In this document: positions 10,944 to 22,332 of the stretch, in pieces
How the letters are laid out: each line of letters begins with the position of its first letter
Position numbering within the stretch: the stretch's first letter is position 1
NCBI GenBank assembly: GCA_003167415.1
Contig: PMTF01000009.1
Span: forward strand, 180,065-244,064
Direction: 5' to 3'
From: Acidimicrobiaceae bacterium
GTDB lineage: Bacteria > Actinomycetota > Acidimicrobiia > Acidimicrobiales > RAAP-2
DNA length: 64,000 nt
Position numbers and translations under genes: made by a program
Notes under the pieces: generated by a model
The model's database searches: none
What the model was told of the DNA's origin: nothing
Seen by the model: the letters and a program-made list of their open reading frames with translations, nothing else

Positions 10944-12431
10944 GTGACCGTTCCGCCTCGAACACCTGTGCTCGTCGGAGTGGGCCAGATCACCGAACGA
11001 CCGAGTTCGGGCGCCACCTACGCCACTCGAAAGCAGCCACTCGATCTCATGGTGGCAGCCCTCGAGGCGGCCGCCGTGGATTCTGGTGCGTCATCAATGT
11101 TGGAGAACATTGAAGAAATCGTCGCGGTTTCATCGTTCACGTGGCACACCAACGATCCGGCACTCCTGGTCGCCGAACGACTCGGCCTGCACGTCACGAC
11201 ACGACGACTGAAGGTCGGGGGCAACACCCCGCAGAAGTTCGTGCACGACACCGCGCGCCGGATCCTCGCCGGTGACGTGAGAACCGTCGCGTTGGTGGGT
11301 GCCGAGGCGATGTACGCAAGACTGCTGGCGAAGCGCGAGGGCCGCGAGCTCGACTGGGTTCTCCAACCCGACGAGATTCCGAGTCCGATGATCGCCAGCG
11401 ATGAACCGTCGCCGTTGACGGCGGCCGAATACGGCCAGGGGCTCAACCTCCCCACGAACATCTACCCGTTGTTCGAGAACGCCCGACGGGCCCGCCTCGG
11501 CTGGACTTTAGAGGAGCATCGTAAACACCTCGGTCGACTCTGGTCGAATTTCGCGAGCGTCGCCGCGACGAATCCCTACGCCTGGATTCGCGACGCGCCA
11601 TCGTCAGAGACGATCACCACGCCGAGTGCTGCCAATCGAATGGTCGCCTTTCCGTACACGAAGTTGCTGATGGCCAACATGCCAGTCGACATGGCCGCAA
11701 GTTTCATCATGACCAGTTTCGAACACGCCACGTCACTCGGAGTCGCGCAAGACCGCATGGTCTTCCCTCAGTGCGGCGCCGACGCGAACGATCACTGGCT
11801 GATCTCGGATCGACCGCGACTCGATGACTCCCCCGCCATGCGGGCCATCTGGAGCGCTTTAACGAGCTTCGGAATCAACATCGACGAACTCGCACACCTC
11901 GATCTCTACAGTTGTTTTCCTACGGTGGTCCAGAGCGCCTGCGACGTGCTCGGTATTGACGCCTTCGATCCCGACCGCGTGCCGACGATCACGGGCGGAC
12001 TCACCTTTGGCGGCGGTCCGGGCAACAACTACGTCACGCATTCCATTTCGTCAATGGTCGTCTCGCTCCGAAGCGACCCCACGAGTCAGGGTCTGGTCAC
12101 CGCGCTCGGCTGGTTCTGCACTAAACACTCGTGGGGGGTGTACTCGGCGTCGCCTCCACGAGAGGGATTCCGTTGGGCCGCTCCGCAAAACGAAATCGAT
12201 CGACGGGCGCGTTGCGTCAGTGAGCAGCGCGAAGGAACCGCGACCGTGGAGAGCTACACCGTGACGCACGGGTCCAACGGCGACCCGGAGCGACTCATCA
12301 TCGCGGCGCGAACACCGGACGACATTCGCACGTGGTGCCACAGCACCGATCCGACATTGATTGACGAAGCCGAGAGGGATGATCTGATCGGTCGCACTGG
12401 CACAGTCGAACGCGACGTATTCACGCTGTGA
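10944..12431 (+). CDS. Thiolase-like acyl-CoA acetyltransferase family protein
   Basis: 495 residues with a thiolase-like fold: N-terminal TPVLVGVGQITERPSSG, a middle NANDHWL-type segment (GADANDHWLISDRP), then LDLYSCFPTVVQSACDVLGI and the glycine-rich GGLTFGGGPGNNYVTHSI, which corresponds to the loop around the catalytic histidine. Such long thiolase-related proteins are common in lipid-degrading actinobacteria and are usually annotated acetyl-CoA acetyltransferase. The true substrate is unknown. It starts with GTG at 10944. It stands alone, on the opposite strand to both neighbours, within the stretch that interrupts the sua5-rpiB backbone. Confidence 0.85.
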   Translation: MTVPPRTPVLVGVGQITERPSSGATYATRKQPLDLMVAALEAAAVDSGASSMLENIEEIVAVSSFTWHTNDPALLVAERLGLHVTTRRLKVGGNTPQKFVHDTARRILAGDVRTVALVGAEAMYARLLAKREGRELDWVLQPDEIPSPMIASDEPSPLTAAEYGQGLNLPTNIYPLFENARRARLGWTLEEHRKHLGRLWSNFASVAATNPYAWIRDAPSSETITTPSAANRMVAFPYTKLLMANMPVDMAASFIMTSFEHATSLGVAQDRMVFPQCGADANDHWLISDRPRLDDSPAMRAIWSALTSFGINIDELAHLDLYSCFPTVVQSACDVLGIDAFDPDRVPTITGGLTFGGGPGNNYVTHSISSMVVSLRSDPTSQGLVTALGWFCTKHSWGVYSASPPREGFRWAAPQNEIDRRARCVSEQREGTATVESYTVTHGSNGDPERLIIAARTPDDIRTWCHSTDPTLIDEAERDDLIGRTGTVERDVFTL

Positions 12432-12454
12432 TCATCGTGAGCGATGACATGCAC

Positions 12455-12919
12455 CTAACTGGTCGCACCCACTGCCGCAACGAGTTCATCGTTATCCCTA
12501 CGCTGACCCAGCGTCCGCGAGTAGAGAAACAGACCAAGTGCGGAGACAATAGCGCCAACAAGATCGAACCACAGAACGCTCGTCATCCAAAAACCACCAA
12601 CTGTTTGGGACGGCGTGATGATGAACAATAAGAGGAGAGAAGTGAGCAGATATTGAACTGCGAAAGCCAAATACGCGCGTCGCAGGATCGTACGTTGAAT
12701 GTCGTCGTTGGCCACCAGACGCGTTAACCACCACCACGCGAACACCGCGGCAATGGTAATCAGCGGATTCAGCAGCGGAATCACAATTACTCGCAAACCA
12801 GAGAAGTGATAACCCCGTCGGGTGACGTTGTCGAGATACGAAATCACACCCGACGTGGCGCTGAGGACAAATCCCAGAACCACCAACATTTGGGCTGCGC
12901 GCCGAGCGCTTGCGTTCAT
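12455..12919 (-). CDS. Hypothetical four-helix membrane protein
   Basis: 154 residues with four clear hydrophobic helices (about 9-27, 43-65, 80-101 and 112-133) and a charged C-terminal tail (RDNDELVAAVGATS). I do not recognise a conserved domain with certainty; small tetraspan proteins of this kind are often annotated as DUF families. It converges on the thiolase gene and lies upstream of sua5 on the same strand with a 75-base gap. Confidence 0.6.
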   Translation of the reverse strand: MNASARRAAQMLVVLGFVLSATSGVISYLDNVTRRGYHFSGLRVIVIPLLNPLITIAAVFAWWWLTRLVANDDIQRTILRRAYLAFAVQYLLTSLLLLFIITPSQTVGGFWMTSVLWFDLVGAIVSALGLFLYSRTLGQRRDNDELVAAVGATS

Positions 12920-12994
12920 GGCCCCACGCTAGTGACGACGGTGAACGTGTCCGGATTCGATTTCAATGCCGACAACTTCACTACGTGATCCCGG

Positions 12995-13597
12995 TCAGTT
13001 CAGAACGCGCGCCAATTCGGCCGTCGAGACGGCGCCTTCTCGAAGTACGCGCCACGGAGTAACTGAAAGGTCGACCACACTTGACACGTCGCCCGAACGC
13101 TCGCCGCCGTCGATGGCGCCAGTCAACTCTTCGCGCGAGGCGAATCGTTCGAGCACTTCTTGCGCGCTGTAGCACGGCTTCTCACCGTGTTCGTTGGCGC
13201 TGGTAACGGCAAAGGGACCGAGTACGGCCATCATTCGACGCAAGATGTCGTCATCGGGAATGCGAAAGCCGGCGGTGTCGTTCTCGCCGCCCAACATCAC
13301 CGATAACTCGTGAGGAACGGTGACGATGATCGTCAGCGCTCCGGGCCAGAACGCGTCAGTGAGCCCCTGGGCCTCGTCGGGCCACTCGACACCGAGAAAC
13401 TGGATCTGTTCGACCGAATCGACCATCACGGGAATGGGCACGAACGTGGGCCGATACTTCAACGTGAACAAGGTGGCGACGGCCAACGGTTGGCCCACTT
13501 CGGCGGCCAGTCCGTAGACCGTGTCCGTCGGCACGGCGACGATTCCTCCACCGTCAAGCGCCGCGATAGCGGCCTCGACCTTCATCAGCCTGGGCAT
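12995..13597 (-). CDS. L-threonylcarbamoyladenylate synthase (Sua5/YciO/YrdC family)
   Basis: 200 residues. Makes threonylcarbamoyl-AMP from threonine, bicarbonate and ATP for the t6A modification of ANN-decoding tRNAs. The N-terminal core GGGIVAVPTDTVYGLAAEVG is diagnostic. TLKYRPTFVPIPVMV aligns with the substrate-binding K-x-R-P stretch; the family consensus K-G-R is K-Y-R here. The FWPGALTIIV and TSANEHGEKPC blocks are present. The start overlaps the prmC stop by one base (TGATG), a coupled pair seen widely in Actinobacteria. Confidence 0.93.
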   Translation of the reverse strand: MPRLMKVEAAIAALDGGGIVAVPTDTVYGLAAEVGQPLAVATLFTLKYRPTFVPIPVMVDSVEQIQFLGVEWPDEAQGLTDAFWPGALTIIVTVPHELSVMLGGENDTAGFRIPDDDILRRMMAVLGPFAVTSANEHGEKPCYSAQEVLERFASREELTGAIDGGERSGDVSSVVDLSVTPWRVLREGAVSTAELARVLN

Positions 13598-14418
13598 CAG
13601 CGTTTCGCCATCAGGAATCGCGGATTGCCGAACATGTCGTCCAGGTCTCGGACGTCGACGAACATCGCGTCGTGTGCCGCTCGGAGTACTGCCGCACGAT
13701 GCATATTGCCATGTTCACATATCAGCAACCCGTTTGCCACAAGCCACGGGCCCGATTGTCCAATTATTACTTGGAGGTCGAAGAACCCTTCGGCGTACGC
13801 CGTGTCCTCAGAGACCAGCGCCGCGAACGGCTCGTAGCCGAGCGCCGGGTCGAGCGTCGCGAATTCGGTGGCCCCCACGTAGGGCGGATTGGCGACGATC
13901 AAATCGACGCGACCAAGTAGTGACCGATCCAAAGCGTCGAACCATGAGGAGTGCACCGTCGTGACCCCGTCCAGATCGTGCTTTCGCGCGTTGGCCCGGG
14001 TGACGTCGAGGGCGCCGGGCGACGAGTCGACCGCCACCAGCGTGGCCTGCACGTCCATCTGGCGAAGCTCGTAGAGCAGCGCGAGTCCGATGGCGCCCGA
14101 GCCGCAGCCGAGGTCGACGATGAGCGGTGCGTGGAGCCGTCGCTTCATGAGCTCCTCGAAAGCGAGACCGACGAGTTCTTCGGTCTCGGGGCGCGGGATG
14201 AGCACGCGCGAATCCAGGTCGAGGTCCAGCGAACGAAAGGGCCAGTGTCCGAGCACGTACTGCATCGGTTCGCCGCCGAGTCGGCGCTGGGCGGCGGCGC
14301 GCATGGCGGCCATCGGTTCGGGATCCGTAGGTGAGAACTCTTCGACCAACCACCGGGCCTCTCGACGATTTAGTCCGGCGTCGATGAGTTCGGTTACCAG
14401 ATACGAATTAGCGTCCAT
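13597..14418 (-). CDS. prmC: Peptide chain release factor N5-glutamine methyltransferase
   Basis: Methylates the glutamine of the GGQ motif in release factors using S-adenosylmethionine; 273 residues. The SAM motif VDLGCGSG is at residues 101-108 and the catalytic NPPY at 177-180. The N-terminal release-factor-binding helical domain ends in the typical YVLGHWPF segment. It lies directly downstream of prfA, which encodes its substrate, overlapping it by 11 bases. Confidence 0.96.
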   Translation of the reverse strand: MDANSYLVTELIDAGLNRREARWLVEEFSPTDPEPMAAMRAAAQRRLGGEPMQYVLGHWPFRSLDLDLDSRVLIPRPETEELVGLAFEELMKRRLHAPLIVDLGCGSGAIGLALLYELRQMDVQATLVAVDSSPGALDVTRANARKHDLDGVTTVHSSWFDALDRSLLGRVDLIVANPPYVGATEFATLDPALGYEPFAALVSEDTAYAEGFFDLQVIIGQSGPWLVANGLLICEHGNMHRAAVLRAAHDAMFVDVRDLDDMFGNPRFLMAKR

Positions 14419-15487
14419 CGCTCTCGGCCAGTTGCCGCGCGCGCTTCTCGGCCAGCAGCGCGTCGACGTAGGGATCGAGGTATCCGGCCAGCACGTAATC
14501 GAGCGTATAGGTCGTCAAGTTGATCCGGTGATCCGTCACCCGATTCTCCTTGAAGTTGTACGTGCGAATCTTCTCGCTGCGACCGCCGCCGCCCAACTGG
14601 GAGCGCTTGAGGTCGCCCTGCTCGCTCGCCTGGGCGTCCTGGGCCGCCTTCAACAGGCGCGCGCGCAAGACGATCATCGCCTTGGCGCGGTTTTGAATCT
14701 GACTCTTCTCGTCCTGCATCGACACGACGATGCCGGTCGGCAGGTGCGTGATGCGCACGGCCGAGTCCGTCGTGTTGACGCTCTGGCCGCCGGGACCGGA
14801 CGAACGGTAGACGTCGATCTTGAGATCGCTCTGGTTGAGCTCGACGTCGACCTCTTCGGCCTCGGGCAGTACCGACACCGTCGCCGACGACGTGTGGACC
14901 CGGCCCTTGGCCTCGGTCACCGGCACCCGCTGGACGCGGTGCACGCCGGCCTCGTGCTGCAAGCGGAACCACGCGTCCTCGCCCTTGATGAGATAGATGG
15001 CCTCATCGAGACCGCCCTGTTCGGACTCGCGCTCTTCAATGACCTCGAGCTTCCAGCCCCGAAGGGCGGCGTAGCGACGGTACATCTGGGCCAGGTCCGA
15101 GGCGAAGAGGTTGGCCTCCTCGCCGCCCTCGGCGCCGCGGATCTCCAGGATCACGTTGCGTCCCTCGTTGGGGTCGTGTGGGAGCAAGAGCGTCTCGAGA
15201 CTCTGCTCCAGCTCGGGGATCTTCTCCTCGGCGTTATTCATCTCTTCGCGCCACAGCTCTCGGTCGTCGCCGCTGGTTTCGTTGAACATCTCTTTGGCGG
15301 TCGCGAAGTCCGATTGGGCGGCCTTCAGCTCGATCCAGGCGTGGTTGATCTCGGACAGTTCTTTGTGGCGCCGAGAGAGATCACGCAGGCGCGTGAGATC
15401 GCTAGCGACGTCCGGTTCGGAAAGTTGGGCTTCGACGGACCGCAGTTCGTCCTGAAGGACGTTCAGGGTCTCGTCAACGGAGCGCAC
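14408..15487 (-). CDS. prfA: Peptide chain release factor 1
   Basis: Recognises UAA and UAG stop codons and triggers peptide release on the ribosome; 359 residues. The GGQ motif is at residues 233-235 in SSGPGGQSVNTTDSAVRITH, and HEAGVHRVQRVPVTE includes the class-1 factor signature. The P-V-T tripeptide region and overall length favour RF1 over RF2. No programmed frameshift is present. It lies between rpmE and prmC in one transcription unit. Confidence 0.96.
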   Translation of the reverse strand: MRSVDETLNVLQDELRSVEAQLSEPDVASDLTRLRDLSRRHKELSEINHAWIELKAAQSDFATAKEMFNETSGDDRELWREEMNNAEEKIPELEQSLETLLLPHDPNEGRNVILEIRGAEGGEEANLFASDLAQMYRRYAALRGWKLEVIEERESEQGGLDEAIYLIKGEDAWFRLQHEAGVHRVQRVPVTEAKGRVHTSSATVSVLPEAEEVDVELNQSDLKIDVYRSSGPGGQSVNTTDSAVRITHLPTGIVVSMQDEKSQIQNRAKAMIVLRARLLKAAQDAQASEQGDLKRSQLGGGGRSEKIRTYNFKENRVTDHRINLTTYTLDYVLAGYLDPYVDALLAEKRARQLAESDGR

Positions 15488-15508
15488 GGCGGGTGAGCGC
15501 TCGAGGAC

Positions 15509-15733
15509 CTAAGCCCGGGGAGCGCGCGCCTTGGTCTTTTGCGCGTAGCGACGCTGGAAGCGCTCGACGCGACCTCCGGTATCGACGAGCTTCTGCTTGC
15601 CGGTGAAGAACGGGTGGCATTCGTTGCACAGTTCGACGGTCATCGCGGACTTCGTGGACTGGGTCGTGAAGGTGTTGCCGCACGAGCATTTAACGGTCGC
15701 GTCGCCGTAGTTGGGGTGGATATCAGGCTTCAT
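15509..15733 (-). CDS. rpmE: Ribosomal protein bL31, zinc-binding form
   Basis: 74 residues, a large-subunit protein at the intersubunit bridge. Cysteines at 16, 18, 36 and 39 (CSCGN and CNECHPF) form the zinc site of the zinc-containing type, which is usually replaced by a cysteine-free paralogue under zinc starvation; no such paralogue lies in this window. It sits between rho and prfA, a conserved position. Confidence 0.97.
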   Translation of the reverse strand: MKPDIHPNYGDATVKCSCGNTFTTQSTKSAMTVELCNECHPFFTGKQKLVDTGGRVERFQRRYAQKTKARAPRA

Positions 15734-15771
15734 AGGTGCTCCTCGTTGCGAATGACAAGTTTAGCGGAAAA

Positions 15772-17421
<1,650 letters not shown>

Positions 17422-17840
17422 GGTTATTCCTTTCGCTCCGCTCGACAAAATGACATGAGCAGAGAAGAAAAATCGGGAAACGTCGTCTCGGAAGAGTTCC
17501 TCACACCGGGGAAAGGCCGGGCGTGGACGACTTCTCTAGTGTAGCGGAGTCTGAGATAAATGCCAACATTTGATCCAAAACCGAATTCCCGGTTCTCCGG
17601 AGGACTTTCGACCAACGCGAGAGCAACACATTGGCTTCAGCAATTCCGGTCGTGATGGCACTGCTCAATTTCGAAGGCTGACCACCCACTTCGTGACCTC
17701 TAGAAGAACAAGATTGGCAGTTATCGGACGCGCAATGGTGCTGGCGAACGTCGTCGCCGCGTTACCCGGACGAAGCGCCGCCCGGACGTCGTCAGCGCAG
17801 GTGCTGCGCGGGGAATAGATACGCGCGGGTGCGGACTCTC
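17422..17840. other. Intergenic region between rho and thrC, no convincing gene
   Basis: 419 bases hold the rho promoter and leader near their low end. The remainder has short open frames without codon bias or recognisable products. In many actinobacteria homoserine kinase (thrB) sits between thrC and rho. It is absent here and the gap is too short to hold a decayed full copy. Confidence 0.6.
17538..17566 (-). promoter_or_regulatory. Housekeeping-type promoter for rho
   Basis: On the minus strand TTGGCA (17561-17566) and TACACT (17538-17543) are separated by exactly 17 bases. They match the -35 and -10 boxes of the main actinobacterial sigma factor. Transcription would begin near 17531 and leave a 5' leader of about 110 bases before rho, a place where rho mRNA is often autoregulated (inference). 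Confidence 0.6.
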
Positions 17841-18878
17841 TTACGAGAGTTTCGCGAGCAGCGCCTTCAAGGTCGCGTCCACGACGTCTGGGGTGATACT
17901 CGTCTCGACCGCGGTGTCGGGATCCTTGAGACCGTTGCCGGTGAGCACGCACACGACGGTCGAACCTTTAGGGACGCCGTATTTGATGATGCCGGCGATC
18001 GACGCCGCCGACGCCGGTTCGCAAAAGATTGACTCGTAACGAGCGACGAAGTGGTACGCGTCGAGGATCTCCTCGTCGGTGACCGAGCGGATGTCACCGA
18101 GCGATTCGTGGATGACTTCGAGTGCGGGAACCCAGCTCGCGGGATTGCCGATGCGAATCGCGGTGGCGATCGTCTCGGGGTTCGTGACCGGATGACCGAG
18201 GACAATCGGCGCCGCGCCGGCCGCCTGGAAACCCCACATCTTGGGCAACACCTTGCACCGTTCGGCGAAGTGATACTGCGTGAAGCCTCGCCAGTAGGCA
18301 GTGATGTTGCCGGCGTTGCCGACGGGGATCGACAGAACGTCGGGTGCTTTGCCCAAGACGTCGATGATCTCGAAAGCACCGGTCTTTTGTCCCTCGATGC
18401 GATCGGGGTTGATGGAGTTGACGATGGTGATCGGCATATGTTGGGTCAACTCGCGCGCCAGGTTCAGCGCCTGATCAAAGTTGCCCCGAATCTGCAAAAC
18501 CTGAGCCCCGTAGACGATGGCCTGGGCCAGTTTGCCCTGGGCGATCTTGCCCTCCGGCACCAGGACCACGCAGTCCATGCCGGCCTTGCCGGCGTAGGCC
18601 GCCGCCGACGCTGACGTGTTGCCGGTCGACCCGCAGATGACCGTCTTGGCGCCGCTGGCCTTGGCTTTGGTGATCGCCATCGTCATGCCGCGGTCCTTGA
18701 ACGAACCGGTTGGATTCAGCCCTTCGTACTTCAGCCACACGTCGGCACCGAGTCGCTCAGAGAGTCGTTCGGCGTGTAGGAGCGGCGTATGGCCCTCTTG
18801 CAGCGTCACGATCTCGTTGACCCCCTCGAGGTCGAACCACTGCGCATACTCGAGCAACAGACCCTTCCATCCAATCAC
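17841..18878 (-). CDS. thrC: Threonine synthase
   Basis: PLP enzyme converting O-phosphohomoserine to threonine; 345 residues. The PLP lysine is Lys61 in [12 protein letters not shown], and the phosphate loop [15 protein letters not shown] is present. The GTG at 18878 overlaps the hom stop (GTGA) and follows GGAGG by a short spacer, so this start is preferred to an in-frame start 10 codons earlier that lies inside hom. It forms the threonine branch with hom. The kinase that makes its substrate (ThrB) is not encoded next to it. Confidence 0.95.
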   Translation of the reverse strand: MIGWKGLLLEYAQWFDLEGVNEIVTLQEGHTPLLHAERLSERLGADVWLKYEGLNPTGSFKDRGMTMAITKAKASGAKTVICGSTGNTSASAAAYAGKAGMDCVVLVPEGKIAQGKLAQAIVYGAQVLQIRGNFDQALNLARELTQHMPITIVNSINPDRIEGQKTGAFEIIDVLGKAPDVLSIPVGNAGNITAYWRGFTQYHFAERCKVLPKMWGFQAAGAAPIVLGHPVTNPETIATAIRIGNPASWVPALEVIHESLGDIRSVTDEEILDAYHFVARYESIFCEPASAASIAGIIKYGVPKGSTVVCVLTGNGLKDPDTAVETSITPDVVDATLKALLAKLS

Positions 18879-20179
18879 GAGCGACCTCCGTCGATCACCC
18901 GCAGACACGCACCAATCGAGTCCACCGACTTGTGCTTCGCGAGGTCCTTGATGGTGGCGTCGACCCGTTCGGTGAGCGCTAAATGCGTCAGGAACGAGAG
19001 ACGGGCCTCGTTGCCGAATCCCGACTGTTCCATCGACTGGATCGACACCCCGTTCTCACCGAAGATGCCGGCAACTGCGGCGAGCACGCCCGGTCGGTCC
19101 AACACGTCGATGCTGATGTAAAAGACGCTCTCCAGTTCCCCGGCCGCCACGCTGTGCAGGGTCCGGTCCACGCTGAAGGGAATATCGTGACGGCCACTGA
19201 AGCGGTTGCGCGCCACGTCGAGCAGGTCACCGAGCACCGCCGTCGCGGTCGCCTCTCCCCCGGCGCCCTGACCGAGCCACATCAGCGGTCCGCTACGAAC
19301 GCCTTCTACGAACACCGCGTTCATGGCGCCGTGAACCGACGCGAGCGGGTGATCGACCGGGATCATGGCGGGGTGGACTCGACGTGAGATCCCCGAGTCG
19401 CCAATGCGCTCGGCGACGCCGAGCAGTTTGATGACGTAGCCCGATCGTCGGGCTATTTCGATGTCGACTGAGCGAATACCGACGATCCCCTGACGCGCGA
19501 TCGCGTCACCCACGAGTTCAGTGCCGAAGGCCAACGACGACAGGATCTGGACTTTCGCCGCGGCGTCGTAGCCCTCGACGTCCGCGCTCGGATCGGCCTC
19601 GGCGTACCCCAGAGCCTGCGCTTCTTTCAGCGCGGTCGCGTAGTCGCTGCCTTCACTAGTCATCTTGGAAAGGATGAAGTTCGTGGTGCCGTTCACAATC
19701 CCCATCACCCGATTGATTCGTTCTCCGGCGAGCGAGGTGCGAAGAGCGCGCAGGATCGGGATGCCGCCGCCGACGGCGGCCTCGTAGAAGAGGTCGGCTC
19801 CGTTTTGGTGAGCCAATTGCGCCAGTTCGGTCCCGCACTCGGCGATCAGGGCTTTGTTGGCGGTGACGACCGAGACGCCGTGTCGAAGGGCCGTCTCTAT
19901 GTAGACCCGCGCCGGCTTAATGCCGCCGGCGAGTTCCACCAGGATGTCGAGATCGTCGTTGTTGACCAGTCCGGCCACGTCGGTCGTGAGCAGGTGCTTA
20001 GGAATCCCCTTACGGCGCTTGGCCGCGTCGCGTACGGCGACGCCCACGAGCTCGATCGGACCGGTCGCCGCGTCGAGGAGCGCCTCGTGACGTTCCGGGT
20101 CACTCAGAAGTCCGACGAGGGCGCTAGCGACGTTGCCGGCACCAATGATTCCGACTCGAACGACCGGCTTGTTCACCAT
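18875..20179 (-). CDS. hom: Homoserine dehydrogenase
   Basis: Reduces aspartate semialdehyde to homoserine with NAD(P)H; 434 residues. The Rossmann motif GAGNVASAL is at about 13-21. The catalytic region includes [20 protein letters not shown] and [13 protein letters not shown]-terminal ACT domain (about 350-430, starting [20 protein letters not shown]) should provide threonine feedback inhibition. It lies 34 bases after lysA and overlaps thrC by 4 bases. Confidence 0.96.
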   Translation of the reverse strand: MVNKPVVRVGIIGAGNVASALVGLLSDPERHEALLDAATGPIELVGVAVRDAAKRRKGIPKHLLTTDVAGLVNNDDLDILVELAGGIKPARVYIETALRHGVSVVTANKALIAECGTELAQLAHQNGADLFYEAAVGGGIPILRALRTSLAGERINRVMGIVNGTTNFILSKMTSEGSDYATALKEAQALGYAEADPSADVEGYDAAAKVQILSSLAFGTELVGDAIARQGIVGIRSVDIEIARRSGYVIKLLGVAERIGDSGISRRVHPAMIPVDHPLASVHGAMNAVFVEGVRSGPLMWLGQGAGGEATATAVLGDLLDVARNRFSGRHDIPFSVDRTLHSVAAGELESVFYISIDVLDRPGVLAAVAGIFGENGVSIQSMEQSGFGNEARLSFLTHLALTERVDATIKDLAKHKSVDSIGACLRVIDGGRS

Positions 20180-20213
20180 TTAAGGCTAACCGACCCTTTC
20201 GGCGACACTGACC

Positions 20214-21485
20214 TCAAACTTCGAGTCGCGCCATGTCGTCGAAGGTCTCTCGACGCAGCACTTCGCGAGTGAGGCCGTCGCGTACGAAGAGCACCGCCGG
20301 ACGCGGTACGCGGTTGTAGTTCGACGCCATCGAGTATCCGTAGGCGCCGGTGACCGGCGTCGCGATGATGCTTCGCACACCGGTCGACGCGGGAAACCAC
20401 GCCTCGTCGATCAGGACGTCGCCGCTCTCGCAGTGCTTGCCGACCAGTCGCACGTTCTGAGGGCGCGGGGCGAGAGGATCGGCGACGTCGAAAGCTTCGT
20501 AGCCCGATCCGTAGAGGACCGGACGGGGGTTGTCACTCATGCCCCCGTCGACCGCCATATAGGTGCGTTGTGCCACCGGCTTCACCGCCCCAACTTCGTA
20601 GAGGGTCACGGCGGCCTGGGCGACGATGGCCCGGCCCGGTTCCGCCAAGAGACGCACATTCGAGTCCAGTCCGACTTCGAGAGCCGCCACACGGATCGCG
20701 TCGCCCCACTCATGGATCGACGGCGCCGATTCGCCGGCGACGTAAGCCACGCCCAGTCCCCCGCCGACGCAGAGCTCGTCGAAGTCGTCCTCGGCGATGA
20801 ACTTGGCCAAGATCGTGAGCGATTCGACGAAGCCGATGAGTTCGAAGACCTGCGAGCCGATGTGGGCGTGCACGCCGTGCAACGTCAGGCCGGGAATCGC
20901 GCGCAGTTCTTCGATCGCTTTTCGAGCGTCGCCGGTGGCCACCGAGAAACCGAATTTCGTGTCCTCTTGGCCCGTGCGAACGAACTCGTGCGTGTGCGCT
21001 TCGACTCCCGGAGTCACGCGAACGAGACAGTCGAGCGGCGACGTGTGGTTGATCAGTGTCGAGAGCAGGGCGATCTCTTCGAAGTTGTCGACGACCAGTC
21101 GATGCACCCCGACCTCGATGGCCCGTTCGAGTTCATCGGCCGATTTGTTGTTGCCGTGCATGATGACGCGCGCGGCCGGCACACCCGTGCGCAGTACGAG
21201 GTCGAGTTCGCCGCCGGTCGCGACGTCGATGCACAGTCCCTCTTCGAAGGCCAAACGGGCCATTGCTCCACAGAGAAAGGACTTGGAGGCGAAGGCGACA
21301 CCGTCATCGAACGCGCCGGCCGCCTCGCGACAACGAGCGCGCAGGGTCTCCTCGTCGTAGACGAACAACGGAGTGCCGTAGGCCCCGGCGAGACCGCGCA
21401 ACGAGACGCCTCCGATGATGACATCGTTCGAAGTGATCTCGGCCGTGTCGGGAAGCAACGACGCGACAATCGGCTCTGTACTCAT
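20214..21485 (-). CDS. lysA: Diaminopimelate decarboxylase
   Basis: Final step of lysine synthesis, decarboxylating meso-diaminopimelate; 423 residues, fold-III PLP enzyme. The PLP lysine is Lys68 in FASKSFLCGAM. HAHIGSQVFE, the glycine-rich phosphate loop GGGLGVAY and the C-terminal KHCESGDVL, with the cysteine contributed across the dimer, are all visible. It begins the lysA-hom-thrC amino-acid run. In the common actinobacterial order argS would lie immediately upstream; here it is displaced by 25 kb of accessory DNA. Confidence 0.96.
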   Translation of the reverse strand: MSTEPIVASLLPDTAEITSNDVIIGGVSLRGLAGAYGTPLFVYDEETLRARCREAAGAFDDGVAFASKSFLCGAMARLAFEEGLCIDVATGGELDLVLRTGVPAARVIMHGNNKSADELERAIEVGVHRLVVDNFEEIALLSTLINHTSPLDCLVRVTPGVEAHTHEFVRTGQEDTKFGFSVATGDARKAIEELRAIPGLTLHGVHAHIGSQVFELIGFVESLTILAKFIAEDDFDELCVGGGLGVAYVAGESAPSIHEWGDAIRVAALEVGLDSNVRLLAEPGRAIVAQAAVTLYEVGAVKPVAQRTYMAVDGGMSDNPRPVLYGSGYEAFDVADPLAPRPQNVRLVGKHCESGDVLIDEAWFPASTGVRSIIATPVTGAYGYSMASNYNRVPRPAVLFVRDGLTREVLRRETFDDMARLEV

Positions 21486-21574
21486 AGATGAACTTTACGA
21501 GGTGGCGCGGTGATTTTAGAAACCGGTTCGTGAATTATCTCGGAAGTCCGATCCAATCGCTTGTGATCGCAGCG

Positions 21575-21934
21575 TCAGCCCTTGACGTAGGAGAGTTTCT
21601 CGGAGACCTTGCCGTCGCGAACGCGCATAACGTCGACGCCACGAATATGCCCGTCGGACCACGAGTAGCGCCATAGTTGAATGACTCGGTCGTCCACCTC
21701 GATCGTCTCTTCCGCCTCGAACCGGCTCGTCGGGTCATTGAAGATTGGGGCCCAGGCGCTGCGAATGGCGTCACGGCCCACGTACCGGGTCCCGTCGGGC
21801 GCAGGATCGGTGTTGTCAAAGACGCAGTCTTCGGTGATGAGTGCCATGGTGCCGTCCAAATCATGATTGGCCCACGTTTGGCCAAACGCCGCTACCACCT
21901 CGGTGGGAGTGGCCTCTTGAGTGGAGTTCGTCAC
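21575..21934 (-). CDS. SnoaL/NTF2-like protein
   Basis: 119 residues with the cone-shaped NTF2-like fold signature: VVAAFGQTWANHDLDGTMALITEDCVFDN at the N-terminus (a helix then the first strand), followed by GRDAIRSAWAPIF and a C-terminal sheet. Such proteins act as isomerases, hydrolases or ligand binders; no specific activity can be assigned. The GTG start at 21934 overlaps the cupin stop (GTGA), so the two are co-translated and probably act together under the divergent TetR regulator. Confidence 0.75.
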   Translation of the reverse strand: MTNSTQEATPTEVVAAFGQTWANHDLDGTMALITEDCVFDNTDPAPDGTRYVGRDAIRSAWAPIFNDPTSRFEAEETIEVDDRVIQLWRYSWSDGHIRGVDVMRVRDGKVSEKLSYVKG

Positions 21935-22284
21935 TTCGCGTACGAGCTCGCGCCGTACCAATCCACCGTGACCACGGGTTCGTCGCCCACCACCCACGCG
22001 TCGTGACCGCTCGGCAGCGACGTGACGTCCCCGGGCACCGCGGTGAACTCTTGACCGTCGTCCATGAGGATGGCGAGCCTTCCGCTGACGTGATACTGGA
22101 AGTGAGGCGCCTCGCAACTTTCGGTCTTGGCGATGGGCTTCACGTCATTGGACCAACGCCAGCCCGGTTGCAGGACCAATCGTCCAACTTCGCCGCCGCC
22201 AATATTGAGAATTTCGGCTCGTCCGTTGGAAAACTCTCGTATTTCGTCAGCCCCGTCGAAACTCCGGTGCTCGGTTTTCTTCAT
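21931..22284 (-). CDS. Small cupin-domain protein
   Basis: 117 residues with one cupin barrel: LVLQPGWRWSNDVKP, CEAPHFQYHVSGRLAILMDDG and the second motif PGDVTSLPSGHDAWVVGDEP. His residues in the two motifs suggest a metal site. The start at 22284 is chosen because GGAGG lies about 7 bases upstream in the message. It is divergent from a TetR regulator and coupled to the SnoaL-like gene. A small-molecule detoxification or modification role is an inference from this arrangement. Confidence 0.75.
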   Translation of the reverse strand: MKKTEHRSFDGADEIREFSNGRAEILNIGGGEVGRLVLQPGWRWSNDVKPIAKTESCEAPHFQYHVSGRLAILMDDGQEFTAVPGDVTSLPSGHDAWVVGDEPVVTVDWYGASSYAK

Positions 22285-22332
22285 TAGATTTCCTCCCATG
22301 CGGCCCGAGTGGGCTCGCGAAAGAGTAACTTA

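Noticed and set aside
10944-12431. Thiolase-like gene as part of a transposon with the adjacent TnpB
   Set aside because: It is divergent from tnpB and has ordinary coding character; no shared ends were seen.
17570-17818. Small plus-strand gene between rho and thrC
   Set aside because: 82 codons with no ribosome site, no domain and overlap with the rho promoter region.
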